DNA from: Climacteris rufus
Lineage: Eukaryota > Chordata > Aves > Passeriformes > Climacteridae
NCBI GenBank assembly: GCA_013398175.1
Contig: VZRZ01005138.1
Location: forward strand, 583,817-647,816
DNA length: 64,000 nucleotides
Direction of reading: 5' to 3'
The position numbers and the translations under genes were made by a program. Positions 1 to 14,200 of the stretch are shown in pieces (position 1 is the first letter of the stretch; every line of letters begins with the position of its first letter). Below the pieces are notes generated by a model. It was not told the origin of the DNA. It searched no databases and saw nothing but the letters and a program-made list of their open reading frames with translations.

Positions 1-3000
1 TGTGGCCAGAAATTTAAGTAAGTCAGCATGGGGCTCTTGAATTCAGCATAGCCACACTGATGGCTGTCACCTGCAATTGTCACTGAATTATGCAATGGAA
101 GTCTCCTAATGCCTGAAAACAAGTATGAAATGGGAAAGGGTGAAAAGATGTTACCACTCTACCAAAACTCTTCAAAGAAATAACAATTGCTAAAGTGTTG
201 CATCCTCAATATACTCCCCACTTGTCTGAAGCCACCATAAAAATAGCTGGCTGGAGACTTAAAGGTGTGCGCATCACAGAGCTGCCAGGGAAACCCTCCC
301 TGCACTAGGCAGACTGCCAGGTTGCTCAGCTGGGTTCTTTGAAGGCATGATGCCCTGAAGGCTCCATTTCCCCCTCTTCTTCCCTGTGAGATCTCAGATG
401 TTTTTTGATCATGGAAAGACCTTGCCAAGGGGTTATAATTTCAAAGAGAGCCAGGATGCCACACACCAGCTGGTCTGGAGGAGCCGCCTGCCTCTGTTCC
501 TACCAGGTGCCGTGGACACCATCCCACCTCACGGCCTCCCACTTGTGACAGAGCAGCAGCAGTTCCTGCAGGTGGCTGCTCAGAGCTGTGGAACACTTCC
601 CACGTGGCACAGAGAAGCAGGCAGTGGGACCTGAGGTGGCACAAAGGTGAGGCCAGGGAGAGCTCCGCTTTGTAGGAGGAGCTGGCTGGAGCTGCCCCGG
701 GCTGTTTCTCACAGGGCGGCCGCCTGCTGTGGCTGTGCCACCATGAAGCCCATCCTCTGTGCCTTTGTGTTGCAAGGTTGAACTAGTGCCCTGAGTTGGG
801 ATTTATTTTCTTTTTAATATTTTTTTTTAATACATACTAACCACATGCAGCCACATGTTCTTATACAAAAGTTTTGGTCATTTAGAAGGGTGTTCTGCAG
901 GAAGGTGCTTGTGGGAGGTGTCACGGAAGCTCATGTAAGAACGAGTGGGTGGTAAGGGCCAGTCTGGGGGACTGGGGTCTGAAAGCAACTCCCAATTTAC
1001 AGTGTTACCTGAAACAATAACCTACCCAAAATATAAGTTCTCTGATGGACATTGTATCATCTTCTAAGAGAGGTTTCCACTATAAATGTACACTACTCAA
1101 AATAGAGCCCAGGGTGTCAGAGTACTCCTTGGGCAATGCAAAGTGAGATTGCAGTAACAGAAGTGACTATGCTTCTTTATACCTTAGAGTCAAATTCTGT
1201 GACAGGATTAAGATTTTCCTGTGTCACTAATATGATTTTAGTGGCACTTGAGATTTCCTTTCTTGTACCAGACTCTTAGGTAAGCCTTCCCATCACATAA
1301 CCAAAAACAGTTGTGTCTGGTTGATCCAGAAGAGTCCATAGTCACCCACACATGCCCTGACACAGTGAGACCTGCACTTGATTGAGTAGCATATGGAACT
1401 GAATACTGTGGCCTCACTGGTATTCTGTTGTGTTTTGTGGGGGTTTTTCTACCTGAACATTAAGTGTTTTGACAACACAGATGTTGGATATGCAAGTAGT
1501 GCAACTTCTGATTTTTCATAATATTGCGATAAGATATATATAGATATACTCCAAGGGGAGAATGATGATTGCCAGGCCTTGGAGAGTTTAACAGCAGAGA
1601 GAAACTAGTATAGCTGTATTTTTTTTTTTAATCCTGAAATGTCTTCAGTTAGCATTAACTATGGGCTGTTGTCAAAGGAGGGGTGCTGTGTTAATGAACC
1701 TTTGGTCCAACGCAACATTCTTTCTTGGATTTTCAAAAGCAATAAAAATTTTCATTTACATTAAAACTTTAAATTTACAGAGACACTTTATTTTCAGTAT
1801 TATATTGACAATTAAAAGATATTTTTCATTTATTTTAATATTTATCTCTCTTATTTCATACTCGTCTTTTGCAATGAAGTTACGATTCTTGTGCTCTCAA
1901 AATCAGTTGCTAAAGAAATAAAGGTCAAGCCACAGATTCAGTCCTGATTTTAGTGCAGGATTGAGCATAAGAAATACAGAAGGTAAGTGGCTTTCTGAAA
2001 TAGAAGCACCTATTACAAAATTCTGCTAGTTGAACAGATAGTTCTAGTGTCAAAGTCTTCACTTAATTGGAGTATATGTATTTAAGTTTTGTAATGATTT
2101 TGTGCTTCTGTGGCCAATCCAGGTTTCACTGAAATCAGCTGAAAGGTTCCTATTAAGTTTGACTGGACTTAATTTCTGACTCTACTAAAAATGTCCATGT
2201 TTGGAGATAATAAACTCACAAGAGGGTATTGAAAGCAGAAGAGTTTCATATGTAACTCTCTTTAAAAGGATCCCAATCCAGAGTCTGCTGGATTCTGTGC
2301 TTTTTGCATTCTTTCAACTTCTGTTAAACAGGTGAAGCAAGCACTTTACATCTCTTTGTAAAGTACTTAGAGCAAGGTTTTAGACAATGGGATGGGTGAA
2401 TGCTGAGGCATCAGAATTCCTAGTTGCCCAAGCACATGAAAAGCTGGCCTTCTTCAGATTTACTTACATAAATTTAGCACAGGTTTAACTGTTGTACTTG
2501 CAAAGAAGAAAAACAAATTCTGCAATAAGGTTTGTCTGCAAATAAAAAGAACATTGAGGAATATCATATTCTAATTTTCCCATTTGCTTTCAGTCAGTCA
2601 TTATTTCATAAATTAGCTATTTGCCTGACACTTATTTAGACCCAGGACAGGGGTGAAATCTGGCACACTGAATTGAGTGTTTGGAGGCTCCAGCAACTAT
2701 GTCAGGAGTTTTAGAAACTACCTGAGATGAACATATAGATGAATAAAATCAGGTGAAATTAAAGTCAGGCAATCAAGAAATGTGCTTGGAAGCCTTTCTC
2801 TCTGACCCACAGGAAAAGGTGTGCTAATAAGCACAACAATGGTTGTATTTTCAATGAAAGCTGGTTTGATGCTTAAAGGGGAGATGGATAATTAAGACTT
2901 CATCTTCCAAAATATTAAATATTGATTTGTAGACATTTAGCAGCAGGCTTAAAGCTCTTTTGAGAACTGGCTGTAACTGTCTAAAAGATTATAAAAGATT

Positions 3001-4088
3001 TTACTTCTCCATGTAGAATTTAGACTTTATTTTTTTTATTTAAAATTTATGAAATGAGAGTAAAATAAATCAGGAGATAAACTTCTAGCCCTCTGAGTGT
3101 GTTTCAGTTCTGCTTTATGTGGCCTTGTAGAGTCAAAATGGATATATGATTTTTTTTTTAAGGTTTGTATTGGCTTTTGGTTTATTGAAGTGTCAGGAGG
3201 TTTATAAGCTCTTCAACTCCAATTTTGATTGTTTTATCCAACTACTGTCACTTCTTATCAGTATTAAAGGCAGAAATCAAAAGCACGGGACCCCTGGGAA
3301 GTAGTGTTTCAGATGTACACTGCTGCTCTTTTTTGTCTCTGTTCTGAACTATGCACCTCTGCTCCTGACAGCAAACCCACAATGAGATAAGGAGGTGAGT
3401 TTCATACTCCATTAATTCATTTGTGAATTAAACAAAGGTGTTTTTAACTTGAGTGTATTCTTTCCACCTGCCTAGTCCTTTCTTTATGACTTGTGAGAAT
3501 TGCTGAAGTCCAGCATATCACACATCACATATCCCACATGACATAGGGCAGCTTTGCTCTAGGCAGCCCATTTGTCTCCAGCCTTTCATTAATTGTATGC
3601 TGGGAAGCAAGACCATTTGTTTTAACAGGTGAGAAAAGAGTATTCCAGCTTTGCTGTGTCTTGCAGATGTTTCTCCTCACCAAAGGTAACCCAGATTCAT
3701 GAACTGGATTTGCAAACCTAGCCCCGAGTGTGGTGCTGCTTGGTCTGAGCAAAGTTAACCAGATCTTCAGCTACCTGGAAGGTGCTGGGCACGGGCCACC
3801 CACAGGACACTGCTGTGCTACCAAGGACACAGGTGTAAAGTGGTTTGAAAAACCCTCTCTCTGCAGAAAGAAAATACCTCACAATAAAGGGAAGGAAGAG
3901 TTAATTCTCACTAGACAGTGCCAGGGTGGGGTCTTTCCCTATCACAACTCAGCTACAAAAATATATTTGCTGAGTAAAACTGCACTATTTTTAACCATAT
4001 GCTCATGGCTCCATGGTCCAATCTGTGTAGTAAAAGTCAGTCTTGTAAATCAAGGACTTTATTCATGGTAAAGCATTTGTGCAGTAAC

Positions 4089-4121
4089 TTTTCTTTTTTC
4101 TTTTCCTTTTTTTTTTTTTTT
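4089..4121 (+). repeat. Polypyrimidine tract
   Basis: A 33-bp run of T with scattered C. It could be the remains of a reversed poly-A tail, but no retrotransposed gene body is recognised next to it. Confidence 0.8.
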
Positions 4122-4441
4122 GAGATGTCTGTGCATTAGAAACTGGCATGAATTTTCGCAGTCATTTTATTTGGGTTAACAAGTGTATTGAATTTAAGAA
4201 ACAACATTTTCTGTGCTTTGTTTGCAATAGTTTTAAGTTGATCAAATCTATTTCAGAATGTTCTCCATTTTATGCAGACTCACTTTAAATAAGTGTAAGC
4301 AAAAGACATTCATTTTACCACTGGATCAATTCATTAGGTTTTAAAAGTGCATTTCCCCTCTACCATCGACAGCAGTAAAGGGAAAAAGGGAGGAGCAATG
4401 ACAGAAAATCTATTTGACAGAATGAATACTTTCTTTGCACG

Positions 4442-4459
4442 TATATATATATATATATA
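4442..4459 (+). repeat. TA dinucleotide microsatellite
   Basis: Nine perfect TA units in intergenic DNA. Confidence 0.9.
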
Positions 4460-7400
4460 GGTGTGTGGGTTTATATGGGTAAGGTAATGGTGATGGCACC
4501 GATGAAGCAGACATGTTTTTAACATTATAATGACAAATTATAAAAGATGACACATGTTAAAAAAAGATGATGTTTATTGGAGACTTGATTATTTCCTACC
4601 TTCACCAAACAGAAAATTGACTGAGACAATAGAATCCAGCAAGTTAGTCCAAATTGAAACACTAAGTCATGTGTACATGGCAAGTAAAAAGTAATTAAAA
4701 AAAACCTCACCAGTTTTATAGGAGAGAAAAGAGAGAGGCAATACAATTAGAAGTCAATACTTAAATCTTACTTTAAAAACTGCAATTGCAAAAAGATATT
4801 TCATAAGTAAGATTTTGCAGTGGCAGAAGTAGGGGGAAAGACACTAACTAGGGTGAAGCAGGCATATCTGTACATTTGCACCTTTCTAAGTAGGCATATA
4901 TGGGATATTTTTGTGTCCATGGGGGGTTTATTATATACCTTACCTTCTTTGACCATTTCCACTGGGATATAGACCCAGGAGAGACGTACATTTTATGTTA
5001 TTCTCGTTTTGACATTTTTACGGTTAAATGTTGTGCAGACTTAAATTTTTCTGTGCTCAACTTTAGCTACTTGAATCCAGAAGACCTTTTATTTATCCTG
5101 TTGTCTGTCATTGATGTAACTGACTTCTGTGACAGTGTTGACAGAATTTGTCTAAGAGTTTGCTGGATGGCACATTTCACAGAATCAAATATAAATGAAA
5201 GGGTCCATCACCTGGGGGATATGGGATTGGAAGTCGATGGGTGTTGAAGGTGCTTAGTTTCACAAAGACCTGCTCAAGAACTCACACAATCCCATCTTAC
5301 AGATTTATCTCTTTATATATGACCATGTTCATATTTCCTTCATGCTGGGTAGCAAAATGTTGTTCATCTTTTTTCTTTCCTAAGACCTGCCAGATAATCA
5401 AATATGTACCTGCATTTTTTTCTGACATTTCAGAAATGCTAAATATTGTATTCTGGTGATAATGCTTTCTGTAGAAGGAAGGAGATGGCTCATTTAATAA
5501 TGTATACTTCATTTACAGTTTGGAGTGTTAGCCAACTACTTGTGATGATACTTCTTCCAGTCATAATACTGATATATGCAGAGTTCTAACTACATTTTTA
5601 AATAGAAAAACAACTGAATGATACATTCAAAATAATTCATGGAGAGGAAATAGATGTATTTCAGCATGGGAGAATATTTATGCATTATTTAACAGCAATA
5701 ATGTTTGAATTCATACATTATGCAAATGCCATTATAATCAGGAAAATGAAAGAACTTGGACTGCTGCATCATCTTTAAATCTACCATTAGGTACTTATTT
5801 GTGCATATCATTTAATACTGCACAATGTTACAGTATGTCACTTGAAGAGAGAAGTTATCAGAGACTAACGGGTTATAAAAAAGTAAAGCTGATGAATCCT
5901 GATTGCTACCTTGATGCTAATGTCTATAAATTTATCAGCAAACACGAGTAAAGGCTTTAATGGTAATTTACATAAACTTCTCTTCTGGAGATGAGTTACT
6001 GTGGTTTTACACACAGTTCACATCTTGCATTGTGATCCTTATCCATCCCCACCCCCACATGACAGACCGGCACACAGCGTGGGCTGACACTGCCAAATTG
6101 TATTTTCTAAATGTATCAGCAGCTATCTTCCAAAACTATCAAAACCAGCAAGCCTCACCATATAAAACCAAAGCTGCTTCTGTTTCCTCTTATCTTCAAG
6201 ACAAAACATAATAAAAAAAAAAGAAAAAAAAAGAGAAAAAACCTGTCATTTGGAGAAGAGCACTACTAGATTTTCCTTCTTGCTATTTAGTTCTTTTTAT
6301 GGCTCTGCTTAACTAAATCCATAGCCCCATATATATGTACATGTGCATTACATTGCAGTGTTTCCGTGCCACATTTCCAGGCAGTGTGAGCTGTGGGAAT
6401 GGAAGCAGGAAGCCACTCCAGCCTGGAGGAGCTCAGCCCAGCCCAGTCCTGTTGGAAGGAGCTGCTGTTGCTCCCGGTGCTGGGGCTTGAGGGGGCTCGG
6501 GGCTGTGCCGAGGTGCCCCTGACAGGGCTGTCAGGCTACGACAGGAGCAGTGTTCTGCCCTCACTGCTGGGTGTCTCCTGGTCTCTCTCTGACACTCCTG
6601 CTTTTGTCTCCTTTGTCTTTCTGTTCTCATGAATGGTTTCTTTTCCTCCCTGCTTTAAATTGCTCCTCCGTTTCTTTCTTTTGCTCCATTCAGCCAGGCT
6701 GTCCCAACCACATGGTCCTTACAGCTTTTTCTCTTCTGTACTTCACAGATTAATGAATTTCTCCTTCAAGCGATATGTGAAATATCTGTAACATGTAGTA
6801 TTTCCATGCTATGAAGCAGAAACACAGCTAGTCAGACCTCTGTCCTCAAAAGTATCTGGTGTATTGTCTCCTACTTTGAGCCTAAGTAGCTGAGGGTTTC
6901 AGCTGTGTTCAGGTCACTCTTTGGAGCAGTAATCTCATGGTAGACTTACAAGACTGTCCTCTTGCAGTCAAAGAGGTGCATAGTGATGAAAGGAGAACTA
7001 GATGTTCCCCTTGTAGTCAACGAGTGAACAAAATGTTTTCAAAATTACTCATATTGCAAAACTTTTCATTTGTAATCACTAATATTTCTGTAAATCACAA
7101 AAATGAGAGCAAATAAAAGTGAAGAACAATTGTACTGAGAGACTAATCTATTTTCTTATCTCATTAAACAAAGTTAGCCCATCACTTGTCCAGGAGTTAT
7201 TTACAGGAAGGACAGCAGAGGAAAATTTACGTTCTTATTTCCATGTGTATTTGTTGTGTGGCAAGCAAAAAAGAATTTGCATGCAGATGCCATCAATCTG
7301 GCATGTTTCATAAACACTGTATTCCCCTAGCAGCCCAGGAATTCAGAACAGATCTTGCAACTGGGTGGCATTTGGGCACAGTTTGGGTACTTACCAATTT

Positions 7401-8550
7401 GAACCCAGTCCACAGCCTGGAATTTTCACTGTGATAGAGTCTTCCAGAAATGATTACTTTTTATGTCAGAATGGATGCAGTGTTTGCTCCTCCATCATAA
7501 ACACTGCCAGGGCCTCTGCTATAAAATCTCTGTTGCTAACAAGAAAACACAATTCAACCAATATATTGTGATCCTGACTAAGAAGTGGCATGCAAGAATT
7601 CATCCTGGAAATTTTTATTTGCAGAGAATGATACTAATTTCTCAGAATGCAAAATAATGCATGAGCTCCCTTTTGTTGAATATTAACTACTTTTTTTTTT
7701 TTTTTAGTGGCATTGTAGCAATCAATTGTTGTAAAGCTGGTTGGGAAAAGAAAGGGATGTAGGATGCAATAACATGTGCCCATTCTAGTGCCAGCTGGAG
7801 ATCACCAGCTGATGATGAAGAAGGGGCTGTACAAACTGGAGTCAGTATGTCATGCAATGGCAAATCAATTAATGAGATATTAACTTTGGAGTGGTTATAG
7901 TAATGGCTTTAATGCAGACCTCCCTGTTGTACATGGTTTTGACAGTGCCAGCTGAATGCTGGCTGTACAAGAAGAAAGTGGAAGATGGTTATCACTGCAA
8001 TTACTTTATGACACTGTTGGACTGGTTGTTATGTTGTGAAGTGTAAGTTCACCTCAGGTGGATTTCCATGTCCACAGTGCCTGAACAGGGACAAAGCCCA
8101 GCCTTAGATAGGACAACATGTTTGCATCACTTCAGTGCTTCCTCCTGGCTGGTCCTTTTGGCCAAGCAGATGGTACAGCATTTTGCAGAAGCTGTCCAGT
8201 ATGTCTGTGTTTTGTCTCTCATTACAGCTCCTGAGATGAAATTTCAGAACGTGCCAAATCCAGCCAGGCCTCTGTATGACTAACAAGGATGCCATCCTCA
8301 CCAAGAGAAGCGCAAGAACTGTGGCCGTCCCTCAGCAGAGGTGCTTGGAGAGAGCAAGAGAGCCAATGGTATGGTAAATTCTAAAAAGCTGTCATGCTGT
8401 AGAAATCCTCTCTTCTGCCTAATGCAGCCCTGTTGCTTTGGCAGTGTAGACAAACTCCAGCTGGAGGAAGTGCCGGCTTGGCTAAGGCAATACAGCTACC
8501 TTCTGCAGAGTTACCAGAAAGTTAACACCAGAGCTCTAGGTTTCTACAGT

Positions 8551-8568
8551 TTTAGAAGATCTTCTAAA
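8551..8568. repeat. Perfect 18-bp palindrome
   Basis: TTTAGAAGATCTTCTAAA equals its own reverse complement. No function is assigned. Confidence 0.95.
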
Positions 8569-10429
8569 TGATGAACATAAATTCAATCCAACAAAAAAAA
8601 ATGATGGAGTAACTCTAGTATTTTGTTTAATGGTTCGGTAGAATACCTGCATGTGGAAAAACATCTCTGAGTTATCTCCTTTTCCCAGCTCTTCCTCTGC
8701 TGGAGTAGGATTATTGCTGTAATTACTCCTAATAGTTCCTGATTGCACTGAGGACATACTCCAAAATCCACTGAAGTCAAAAGAAAAATTTCCTGAGAGC
8801 CCAAATTACAAATTTATATGGTTTTCTCAACTCAAGATCATCCAGTGTCTGGCCCCAGTGTGCCAGGATAGATTCAAAATACTTGTTTCTTGAAACAGAA
8901 AAATTAACTTCAACATGAAACTTGGCACTGACTTCAAAAGGATTATCCAGTCATCTACTTCTGGCAATCCTTGCTTACAGCACAGTTTTAACATATGTTA
9001 AATTTTATGCTGGTGGTTTGCATATCCCTGTACTAAATAAATATGTACATTTATGTACACTGTGATGTAACAGTGATTTACATCTCACATGACCATCTGA
9101 CATTGTTTCTCCTAGGAATGGCTGTATTTCCTCAATGGGATAAGGAAAATGCTATTTCAACCTAACAGAATATGTTCATTTCAGATAGTCAAAATGGTGT
9201 ACCTTTAACATAAGGTTGTCTGCAATTTGTGGTGTGGCTTTCATAAGTTTGCTAATTCCTTTGGGTTTTAATTAGAAACACTTCAGCTACATTTCCCTAA
9301 AACATGCAAATGCTGAGGCTCCCACAAACAGTATTATTAAGATAGTTTCTTAATTGATTTTTCTTTGGGAGTTATTTGGTTCTCTTCCATTTTATTGTAG
9401 CAAACACTGGCATTTGTCACTTCTTCCAGTAACTGATGCTTTCTACTTTCATAAATGCACATATTAGATGCTATTCTCTTTCTCTGCTTGCTAGGTGTAT
9501 AGTGTCAGGAAGAAGAAGGTCACAATGATGTTAAATTTGCTGCTAAGCAAAGGATCAGAGTGTAAATGAAATCTTGAAAGCTGGGAAATGAGAATGTGCA
9601 AGTGTAAATAATGTATTAATTATTGACAGCTAAGGGACCAGAGAGTCCTGTTTAGTAATGACATCTTTATTGTCACACTGCCTGACACTATCTCAGGTAT
9701 TTTTTTTTTAATAACAGGTTTTACCCCCAAGATAGTAAGTATTTCAATTTACCAGTGTAACTATTGATATTTTTCATTTTCTTTGCCTTTTCTTTATCTC
9801 ACTGCAGTCTAGGTGCTTGGTGCAGGAGGGGACGGGGGAGAAGCTAATCCTTGTATTTTATTGTGGCAAGTGATATTATTATGGTACAAAATAGATTTTT
9901 TTTTTCTATAATAAAAGAGCACAATACTGAGGTGCAAAAGGAGATTCCACTTCATTGGTTATTTATGGCAGTTAAGATATAGTTTAGGAAAAGACATATG
10001 ATAGCTAAGGGCTCAGTTTTGCCAACAGGCCTTCCCAGCAATGACTAGTGCTTAGTGTGTGCCAGCAGCAGAACTGATGTCACCGTGGGTTTCCTGAGGA
10101 AAGGTGTTTCTGAGGTAAAAGGCTTTTAATACTCTCTACTTTCCAAGCATTGCACAAAGTCTAAGAGTAGTAGTGAATTCCTTAATATTTAAATTATTTC
10201 TATTATAAATTAGTGCAGAAAAAATTCCCATGATCCCAAAAAAGTCTTTGTATAATAGCTGTTTGCATAAGGCTGCTAGATGTAAATAGCTAGGAGCTTT
10301 CAAATGCTGAGATTTAAAATGAAACGGAAAAAAATCACCACAAGTCACCAAACAAAAATAACAGCAAAACCCCACCACCAAAAATACCTCCTGATCCTTG
10401 TTTTCCTCATGTGCTGCGAACTTGTTTCC

Positions 10430-10620
10430 CCCCAGCCCCGAGCCCTTGGGCAGCCCTGTGGCACCTGCGGCGCTCTGCTGGGCCCTGGCCGCGGCGGCGA
10501 TGCCCCGTGGGCTCTGCCCGGCACGAGGCTCCGTTTCTGGCGCCGAGAGCCCGCCAGGCCCGGGCCCGCTCTGAGGGTGCCTGGCCGGGATCCCGCCTGC
10601 AGGGTCCCCACGGGGCAGAA
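10430..10620. promoter_or_regulatory. Short CpG-dense block
   Basis: About 190 bp with roughly two dozen CpG dinucleotides (for example GGCCGCGGCGGCGATG near 10487-10502) inside AT-rich intergenic DNA. The several overlapping ORFs on both strands are a composition effect. It may be a small or orphan CpG island or enhancer. A 24-codon ORF starts at the ATG at 10500 but has no supporting feature. Confidence 0.45.
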
Positions 10621-10699
10621 GGGGCTCTGAGGGCTGGGGAAGAAAGAAAGAGAAGAGGCAACTGCTTCAGGTGCTCCCCAGCCCCGTGAGAATTGTCTT

Positions 10700-11235
10700 T
10701 GCTGTGACCTGGAGGAGAGGTGGGAGGCAGCTCTCAGTCAAACCCTCTTTCCCCTGAAAAACGCAGGTTCTGGTCTATGGACTTGCTTAGCAAATTTCTG
10801 TCAGTGTAGCACTTGGCAGAAGCTGCTGCTTTTGAGCTTCAGGTTTTGGTGGGAAGAAAGCCAAGGCATTGCCCTCAGCCTTCTTCCTCTAATATCTGAA
10901 CCTTCTGCCTGAGCTGTGGTGAAGTCCCATATTTCTCTTGTGTTACCTGTACCCATACCTTAGATCCCATATATGGCTATGCCCTGGAAAGGTCTCCTCT
11001 CCTCTCCACTGGTCACTTTGAACTACGAGGTTTTCCTTTGGGTGTTTCCTGATCCCACCTTCCTTTAAAAGAGCCCTGCAGGGCTTCCTTGGTTACTTTC
11101 GTCTGGGTTACTCCAGCTGCCTGGATATCTGTGGACTCACTTCCTGGACCCTCAGAATGCAACACTGGACTCATAATAAATAGGCTGTTACCCCAGAGAA
11201 GAGCCCTCTGTGTAGCCTTTTATTCTTGTTGACAC
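10700..11235 (+). mobile_element. Possible degraded solo LTR
   Basis: This stretch has LTR-like order. A TTTAAAAGAG TATA-like element at about 11065 is followed about 110 bp later by AATAAA (in CTCATAATAAATAGG, near 11175) and then by a TG-rich, T-rich tail. Boundaries are guesses, and no target-site duplication or matching second LTR was seen. An alternative is a unique promoter-like sequence. Confidence 0.25.
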
Positions 11236-14200
11236 TAGAACACCACACCTGGGGAAACTCTCGTTTCTAGAAGAGCCAGCAGAAACAGGTTATCTGTGGT
11301 AGCTAGAACTCTGTCCTTTAAGAGAGTTGTAAAACCATTGCAACTCATCCCGGCAGGGATTCCGCTCGCATAAAGGCGCTGTCACTACCTTGAGAGCATC
11401 CAGGTTAAGTGCCATTATGTCAGCCCTAGAGAATTGGTAGAGCTGATAAACCCCGGTGCGTGGAGAACTGAAAAATAGTGGAAATATTTAATTTCACTGT
11501 TTTCAAAACGCTGTTTTGATTGATTGCATTGGAAAGATCTATCTGAGAAAGGTTGATTTCTTTGATTAACAAATATTAATGTTTTTACGTGAGTTAAAAT
11601 TAACGAACCATTACACCTGCAGCTAATATCCCCCTTTCCAGCTGACTCGATCCCGCTGTTTTCAGGCAGCCGTGGCCATGGATGCCCGGAGCAGGCGGCG
11701 GCCGGGCTGTGCCCGCACCCTGCCCCTGTGCTGGCGCCCTGTGTGCTGGGCGGAGCAGGTCCCTGGGACAGGGATGTTCCTGGCTGCACCACCCTTTCCA
11801 AGGAGTTATTTTCAGGTGCTGGCATCATGAGCGGAAAATGCGACTCGCTTTTCAAGTCTGTTGTTTACAGAACATGTGTCTCAAACATTAAAAATGCCAT
11901 ATGTGATGCTGAATTTAGCGCCTTCTTCCTCTGCCCAAGAACAGAACTTTATCAAAATGAAATTTCCTGCTCATTTGAGCCAGTCTCCATAGCAACAGTA
12001 CTGTACACCTGTGATGTACAGGCAGAAGCTGTTACAACCTCTGAACTAGGCAGAATGAGCCGGGCTCCACCCCCCCTTGGAAGGCAGAAGTACAATTCTG
12101 ATGTATCCATGGCACATATTTCTTCTATATGCTACCTGTGTGTGGTCTGTATATACAATCACTTTATTCAGAATTAGCCTACTTACATTTGGTAAATAAA
12201 TACAAATACGCTACTTACATGAAGTTGTACACTTTCAAAAATTCAATCTATTCTTATCCTGAGGGAAGACTTTCCAATGCAAATGTTACACAAAATAAAA
12301 GCTTATGCTTACATTTGCTTCTCTAAGAATTTCCTAATTCAAAAAATTCATAAAATGCCTCACTCTTGCAAATCTGCCAACCTGTTAATAGTACATCATT
12401 AAAAGAAAAAAGCAACTGCATGCTGAATTATTTAAATATAATTTTAATAGTAAACTGGAAATAATTATGCACCTTTGGCTATCCAATATTGCAAATAGGC
12501 TATTGCTGTTCACTCCATAACTTTTAGTGAAATTGAACTCACCAATAAGAAACAAATGGTTGCATTTTAAAGCAACCTGAAATTATTTCCCCAGGTCATT
12601 CATAAGGTAGATCATTACAGAGAAACGTTTTCTTATGCAAATAAAAAATAGCTTGCTAATGCAATGGAAATTATATTTTAAGCTTCCTACATTTATTAGC
12701 TTACTTAAGAAGAGGCAAACTTCAAAGAAGGATTTTATTTGAAATACATGCAGAGTAACAATCTACATAATGATGGCTATTGCTCTCAGGTATACTGTGT
12801 AACATATAGATGAATTGTCTGGTTCTGTCGTCTGACGTTTGCGTGTTCTTGTCTTTGCTTTCAGACCCGCCCTCTCTTCCCCGCTTAACTCAGCATTTCC
12901 CATTAGTGAATGCAGGGCAAGCTGCAAGCAAAAGGAGTGAAATATGATAGATGATACATGCATCTTTACAAAGTTCATTGTACCAGGTTGCCTGAATTTT
13001 TAATACGACTCCTCGATGCAGAGGGCTTGACTTTGCCTTGTGTTATTATAACCCTCATTTCTGTGCCAGGAAAAATGGGGCTTCTGCTCTCAGAGCAGGA
13101 TTTCTCATCCTTTTTCAGCAAATAGTTGGATAATGTTTTTTTTTGTTTTGCTGGGGACAGAGAAGCCATGGCCTGCGAACTGCCCCTCATGCAGGCTGCA
13201 GCCAGCACAGTGTTCTGGTACAGCTGGCCACTGGATGAAAAGGGAAGGGGACTTATCTTTTACCCACACCTTAAGGAACAGGAGACAACCATCCCCAATG
13301 TTTTTTTTTGTATTTGTAACAGCTATTTACTTTATTTTCTCTGTCTCAACTGTGGTTGTTTTCAGATTTTCTACTAGGAAATATCTGTCTTATGTAAGCT
13401 GCTAATACTCTGCTTTAGGCAGAACATGGTGCTTGGAGCTTATGTAGGCTGATTTCAGGGAAACTAGCAGCATTATTGATTTTCATTGGGCTTATTAGGA
13501 TCAGTGTAACATGCACTTTTGCTATACTAGATTGTATTTGGCTTTCATCATGAAATCTCATTACACTAAAAAAAAAGGGAAACAAGTTATGCAAGTAAAA
13601 GATTTTGCAGGGTACTCTAATGAAATTACTCTGTATCTGCAAAAACACTCTTTGTATGTAGGTCATTTAAACCCTGAATGCTGCTAGTCAGACTGTTCTC
13701 ATTTGCTTTAGAAAATTAAGAATAAATTCTCCAGTCTTAGCAGAATTATTTCAGATTTATGCTAACGTAACTGAAGTTATAGCTTGGTCCTTTAAGTAGT
13801 TGTGCTGTCTGAATTCTGATGTTGAATCGCTGCTTTACTAGGAAAGAGAACTTCCATTTGTTTGTCTGCTTGCAGCTGGGACAGATGATATTACCACATT
13901 ACAAAGGTGCGGAATCCACGTGTCTGTGGGCGGACTCCTAAACCCCCAGCCAGGATGAGGAATGAGCAACTAGTTTGTTTTCACCCTTTTGCTCTTGTGG
14001 GACATCATCTCGCTGTGATTTGCCTGTTGACATCGGTGGAGGAAGTATGAGCTGGCAGCACAGCAGATCTTCTCAGCGCAGCATCAGAGGCATAAAATCC
14101 TCCCTCCTGTAGCTCAGAGGATATGTGGTTACCACCTCAGCTCCCCTCTTCCAAGACCAATTCACTGCCAAAGTTCACATGCCCAAACCCAGACTCTTCG

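Larger units (their letters stand above)
1..10429. other. Intergenic DNA, nothing recognised
   Basis: AT-rich sequence downstream of DPYD. ORFs are short and mostly occur as mutually overlapping pairs on both strands. GC-richer patches at 440-760 and 6.37-6.60 kb have no splice or family signal. Only simple repeats and the palindrome at 8551 stand out. Confidence 0.7.

Noticed and set aside
5160..5260. Phrase CACAGAATCA as a possible CR1 tail
   Set aside because: The sequence after it does not continue as CR1.
11415..11855. 146-codon minus-strand ORF overlapping a 149-codon plus-strand ORF
   Set aside because: Both strands are open over a moderately GC-rich patch, with no domain or splice evidence; treated as chance.
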